NCBI GenBank assembly: GCA_039602395.1
Contig: JBCNJP010000012.1
Span: 21,704,396-21,768,395, forward strand
Source: Deinandra increscens subsp. villosa
Lineage: Eukaryota; Streptophyta; Magnoliopsida; Asterales; Asteraceae
Direction of reading: 5' to 3'
DNA length: 64,000 nt
The notes under the pieces are model-generated. The model did no database searches. It saw nothing but the letters and a program-made list of their open reading frames with translations, and was not told the DNA's origin. Both the position numbers and the translations under genes were made by a program. Shown here in pieces: positions 60,810-64,000 of the stretch. Position 1 is the stretch's first letter; each line of letters begins with the position of its first letter.

Positions 60810-61975
60810 TGTCACACCCCAACCAACAGCAGAATACGTTAGGGCATGAGGATTGTTCTGATGCACATGACAACTAATATAGTTACTAAATTTAAACATG
60901 TCACTCATTAAATAATAATAAAGTCTTACATCTCAAATGAAATCCAAACAATAATAAATAGATAATTTGTTTTTAAGGTCTTAATCTAGGTCCATATAAT
61001 GTCCTATGCGTCCACAAATAATCAAGTTATGTCCTGTAACATGTACAACATAATAAAGTCAACTACTAGAGCTAGTGAGTAAACATAGGTTTAGTATAGA
61101 ATGTAAGTGAAAACATGCGATCTAACGTTACGTGAAAATTCATAAGTATGAAAGAACATGTAATGAAATAAAGGAAGTACAAGGGTAGTGCATAAACCAA
61201 TCCTGACACTTAGGTTACCAATCACTCGACGCCAAAACCGGTCAAGTCAAGTGGAGACATCATGACCCCAATAGATCTATTAATGGAACACAAGCTTTTT
61301 ACAGTTAATGTTATGCGAATGATCATGAAATATAATGAAAGAACAACATGCGATATGACATACAGTTCACATACTAGCAAAACACACAATAACGAACAAG
61401 AATCGCATTTGAGTTAAATGAAAAATATATAGTATGCAAGTTCGATAAGTGTACATGTTACACCACCAAAATATAAAACAAAAATGGGGCTATGAATACT
61501 CACCTGATAGCTAAGCATGTGAAAAATAACGAGCACCAACGCACAAGGAGAAAACTAACCTTGACAAAAACCTAGAGATTCGAATGGCCACAATTGTAAG
61601 ACCAAGACGATCAAATAACGGTTTAAACGATTGATTAGGGAAATATTAACTATTTATGTCAGAAATATTTTATTCGATGGTTAATGTTACTAAAAGACTC
61701 TTTTGTGAACATAAATTGTAAATTTAAAAATCATTAAAAGTTTGGGGTTAAAACTAAAATTTCCCAAACTTAGGGGTTTGTTATGACAAATCACTAAAGT
61801 CATTAAATTGAATATTTTTCCAGAATTTAAGGTTCATTATATAATTACTAAACATCATAACAAATCTGAAAATTTCATAACTTTAGTAAAACTACACATT
61901 GTACCCTTAAGTTTGAATAATTACATAAATAGCCCAAAAGTTGCAATATTGCACGACGGTCATACTTAAACTTGC
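60810..61975 (-). repeat. LARD LTR X3 (right, 5' LTR), truncated
   Basis: Starts TGTCACACCCC and matches X2 for about 1165 bp to about CGGTCATACTTAAAC, then changes to unrelated sequence. More than half of the LTR is missing, so no right target duplication can be found. Confidence 0.75.
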
Positions 61976-62651
61976 AAGAACACGACTGATCACTCAAATC
62001 CTACAAACACAAACAACAATGAACAAGTTTAGTTAAACACAACCAATAAATTTACTGAAATTTAGAGTTTCAAGAATTTCGGACTTAGCTAATTTTTTCA
62101 TCAGAACTGTTCTTGAAAAGCATTGAGATCAAAATCAAGTATCATGAAATCAAGAATAGATTATACCATTGTGTTAGGAATTAGTATAGGAACAAATCTT
62201 CAACTATCACTAACTCTCAAATCCACTCCTTCATCTCAAAATCGATCGAACAGTAACTTTTGAAACAAAATTCAAAAATTGGAAGAATTTGCTATAAACC
62301 CTTCAATATTTGATGAAGATAAACGATTCATAGCCCATTGAATTTAGTTTTAGCTAAGAATCACTCGATATCCATCAATTTCAGCTTAAAAAGATTGAAA
62401 AAACAAGATTTGAACAAACGATGCTCAAGAACAATAACGTAAAACACCACTCTGAAACTCACAAAATCCATAAATTGACCCTAAAAACTGTGTTATTTGA
62501 AGAATCTAAGCATTGTAATGTGTTCTAAATCACATTTTGTTCAAGAAATTTGATTCATAACAGAAAAACATCCATGAATGATAACTCTGATGGGAGATTT
62601 CTTCCACTTTTGAGAAAACTCAAAAACTTGAAGATTGGCTCTGATACCATT
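61976..62651 (-). other. Leader and PBS of the Q element
   Basis: AT-rich sequence without domains, ending at the PBS TGGTATCAGAGCC (minus, 62637-62649) beside the Q LTR. It shows that the right Q LTR is a 5' LTR. The interior beyond is replaced by the LARD array. Confidence 0.65.
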
Positions 62652-63263
62652 TGACACGACCGATCAAACGTCACAAACCAGGAGCATGTTCAGCAATGTG
62701 CTTGAAGATGGTGAGATGGGATGATTAAGAATCTAGGATAATCAAACAAGAAATATGATAAACAAGTCGAATGATTTCATTGAACAGAATGATTACAACA
62801 CGAAATCATGACAAACAATCTCACATCTCTCATAAGAAATCCATGGTCATCTTGGGTTGAGCTCAAACCAAAGATGAGACTCTCTCTCTCTAGAAGTGGA
62901 AGCTCACACCACTCAAGGACTCATCAATCTAACAAATAAAGCCTATCACTCCTATTTATAGAGAGCCCTTGTGCCTCACTAGCCCGTTAACTAGCAAGAC
63001 ACATTTAATGAGCAAAAATACAAATAAAAACAAACAACATAAATATTAATTAAACAAAAGTTGATTTAGTTAAAATGAAGCTTGACTCGCTCAAACCGAT
63101 CTTCCATTGACTTTTGGGTTGACCGTTGACCCGAACGGTTGACTTTTCAAGAAAAACGTATTCGGTCTAATCTTGTAAGCTTCAATCATCACAACCCAGT
63201 CTCTGAATCATATCACAATGGATTCTTCAACTGAATGCAACTTAAACAAATTTGATGGCGTCA
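62652..63263 (-). repeat. Q-family LTR, right copy (5' LTR)
   Basis: 612 bp, TGACACGACCGATC to GATGGCGTCA on plus. Contains CTCTCTCTCTAG and a TATA-like CTATTTATAG at about 62952. Uninterrupted at the site where the left copy carries plastid DNA. Confidence 0.8.
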
Positions 63264-63288
63264 GTCACCAAGATTTTAGCTCCAACAA

Positions 63289-63656
63289 AAAGTTGGTGTG
63301 CCTGTTATGCTACTAAGAAATATTGATCAAAAGGGTGGCTTGTATAATAACACTAGACTAAAAGTGATAGCCTTACGTAATCTCATTATAGAGGCTGAGA
63401 TCATATCAATACTAATTTTGAAAATCAGACTTTTATTCCAAGACTCAGCTTGACGTCTTCAGATACAAAAATACCATTCAAGTTTCAAAGAAGAGAGTTC
63501 TCCATTGTCATGTCTTTCGCAATGACAGTGAATAAATGTCAGGGTCAGTCGCTCTTCAAAGTTGGTTTGTTTTTAAGGCACCTATTATTCTCGCATGGTC
63601 AGTTATATGTCACACTATCTAGGGTTACAAGCAGAAAAAGCCCAAAAATTTTTTAG
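63289..63656 (+). pseudogene. PIF1/Helitron-type helicase C-terminal fragment
   Basis: The first frame reads KVGVPVMLLRNIDQKGGLYN and RLKVIALRNLIIEAEI. After a frameshift near 63420 comes FIPRLSLTSSDTKIPFKFQR, then FSIVMSFAMTVNKCQGQSL, HGQLYVTLSRVTSRKSPKIF and stop. These are the last motifs of the SF1B helicase of Helitron Rep-helicase or PIF1-like proteins. In the intact family it unwinds DNA using ATP. Only the C terminus is present, directly beside the Q LTR, so the Q element may have inserted in it. No Helitron 3' hairpin and CTRR end was found. Confidence 0.85.
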
Positions 63657-64000
63657 AGTCAATTTAGTATGGGGTAATGGAATGAACGATGGAATGGAAT
63701 GGGCTAGGGAATGGAATGGTCGAGGGAATGGAATGGTCGAGGGAATGAAATTGATCATTACCACTTCATCGACCTGTTTGGTTACCATGTTGGAATGTAA
63801 TTAATCATTGCTTCGTATTATTTGATGGTTTGTAAAAACGAAGTAATCGAATATAATTTAAATTTTATTAAATAATTTAATTTATATTTTTTATTTTATT
63901 TTCTAATTGAATTTTATCTTTATTATTTTTTATTTTTCTTTTTATTTATTTGTTTTATTTTTATTTTATATTTATTTTATTATTATTTTTTTATTTTTTT
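63657..64000. other. Low-complexity tail, no gene seen
   Basis: A GGAATGGAATGG-type short repeat at about 63675-63750 is followed by AT-rich and T-rich sequence (TTTTATTTTTATTT) to the window end. Confidence 0.8.

Overview
The window is nuclear DNA of a flowering plant, most likely a eudicot and plausibly Asteraceae. It has no intact host gene. The reasons are plant-type LTR retrotransposons with initiator-Met tRNA primer sites, a plant L1-type LINE with a zf-RVT domain, an En/Spm-like CACTA element, GT-AG introns, a nuclear copy of plastid ndhI, and AT-rich DNA full of nested insertions. Family assignment within eudicots is inference. Two runs of exactly 500 N (11126-11625, 29684-30183) are scaffold gaps of unknown true size.

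Layout, 1-23562: a large inverted duplication. The left arm (1 to about 8384) matches the reverse complement of about 11626-23562. Both arms carry the same solo LTR (LTR A) at the same site with the same 5-bp target duplication. After duplication the left arm gained a second solo LTR (LTR B, 3245-6234). The right arm gained a third (LTR C, 11666-14772), a 579-bp MITE-like element (16750-17328) and a 5'-truncated LINE (18279-22082), and lost about 1.1 kb. For LTR C, the MITE and the LINE the other arm preserves the exact empty site. LTRs A, B and C are one long-LTR family (about 2.7-3.1 kb). Between the arms, beside a gap, lies a spliced gene of the putative gypsy-type transposase family (10021-11125).

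23563-35775: a CACTA element (terminus, about 150-bp subterminal repeats, minus-strand multi-exon tnp gene) that breaks off into a plus-strand Copia gag fragment. A gap follows, then two nested minus-strand Gypsy elements (G1 inside G2). Both gag genes carry a spliceable intron, and G1 gag is itself interrupted at 30212 by the tip of a G2-type LTR.

35776-63263: two LTRs of one family (Q) bracket the rest. The left one holds a 310-bp plastid ndhI insertion. Inside is a non-coding LTR element (LARD) in tandem form LTR-internal-LTR-internal-LTR. Into its first internal region is inserted a second tandem array, LTR-gag-LTR-gag-LTR, of a 5.6-kb gag-only Copia-like element (TR-GAG). The two TR-GAG units share one premature stop and carry, downstream of gag, three hairpin repeats with covarying stems. 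The window ends with a degraded PIF1/Helitron-type helicase fragment and low-complexity DNA.

How the parts work together: essentially everything is a transposable element or relic. The LARD and TR-GAG elements have PBS, PPT and LTR promoters but no reverse transcriptase or integrase, so they would depend on other elements. The most unusual signals are the covarying hairpins, the tRNA-like modules recurring inside unrelated LTRs, the double tandem LTR structures, and the inverted duplication that dates the insertions.
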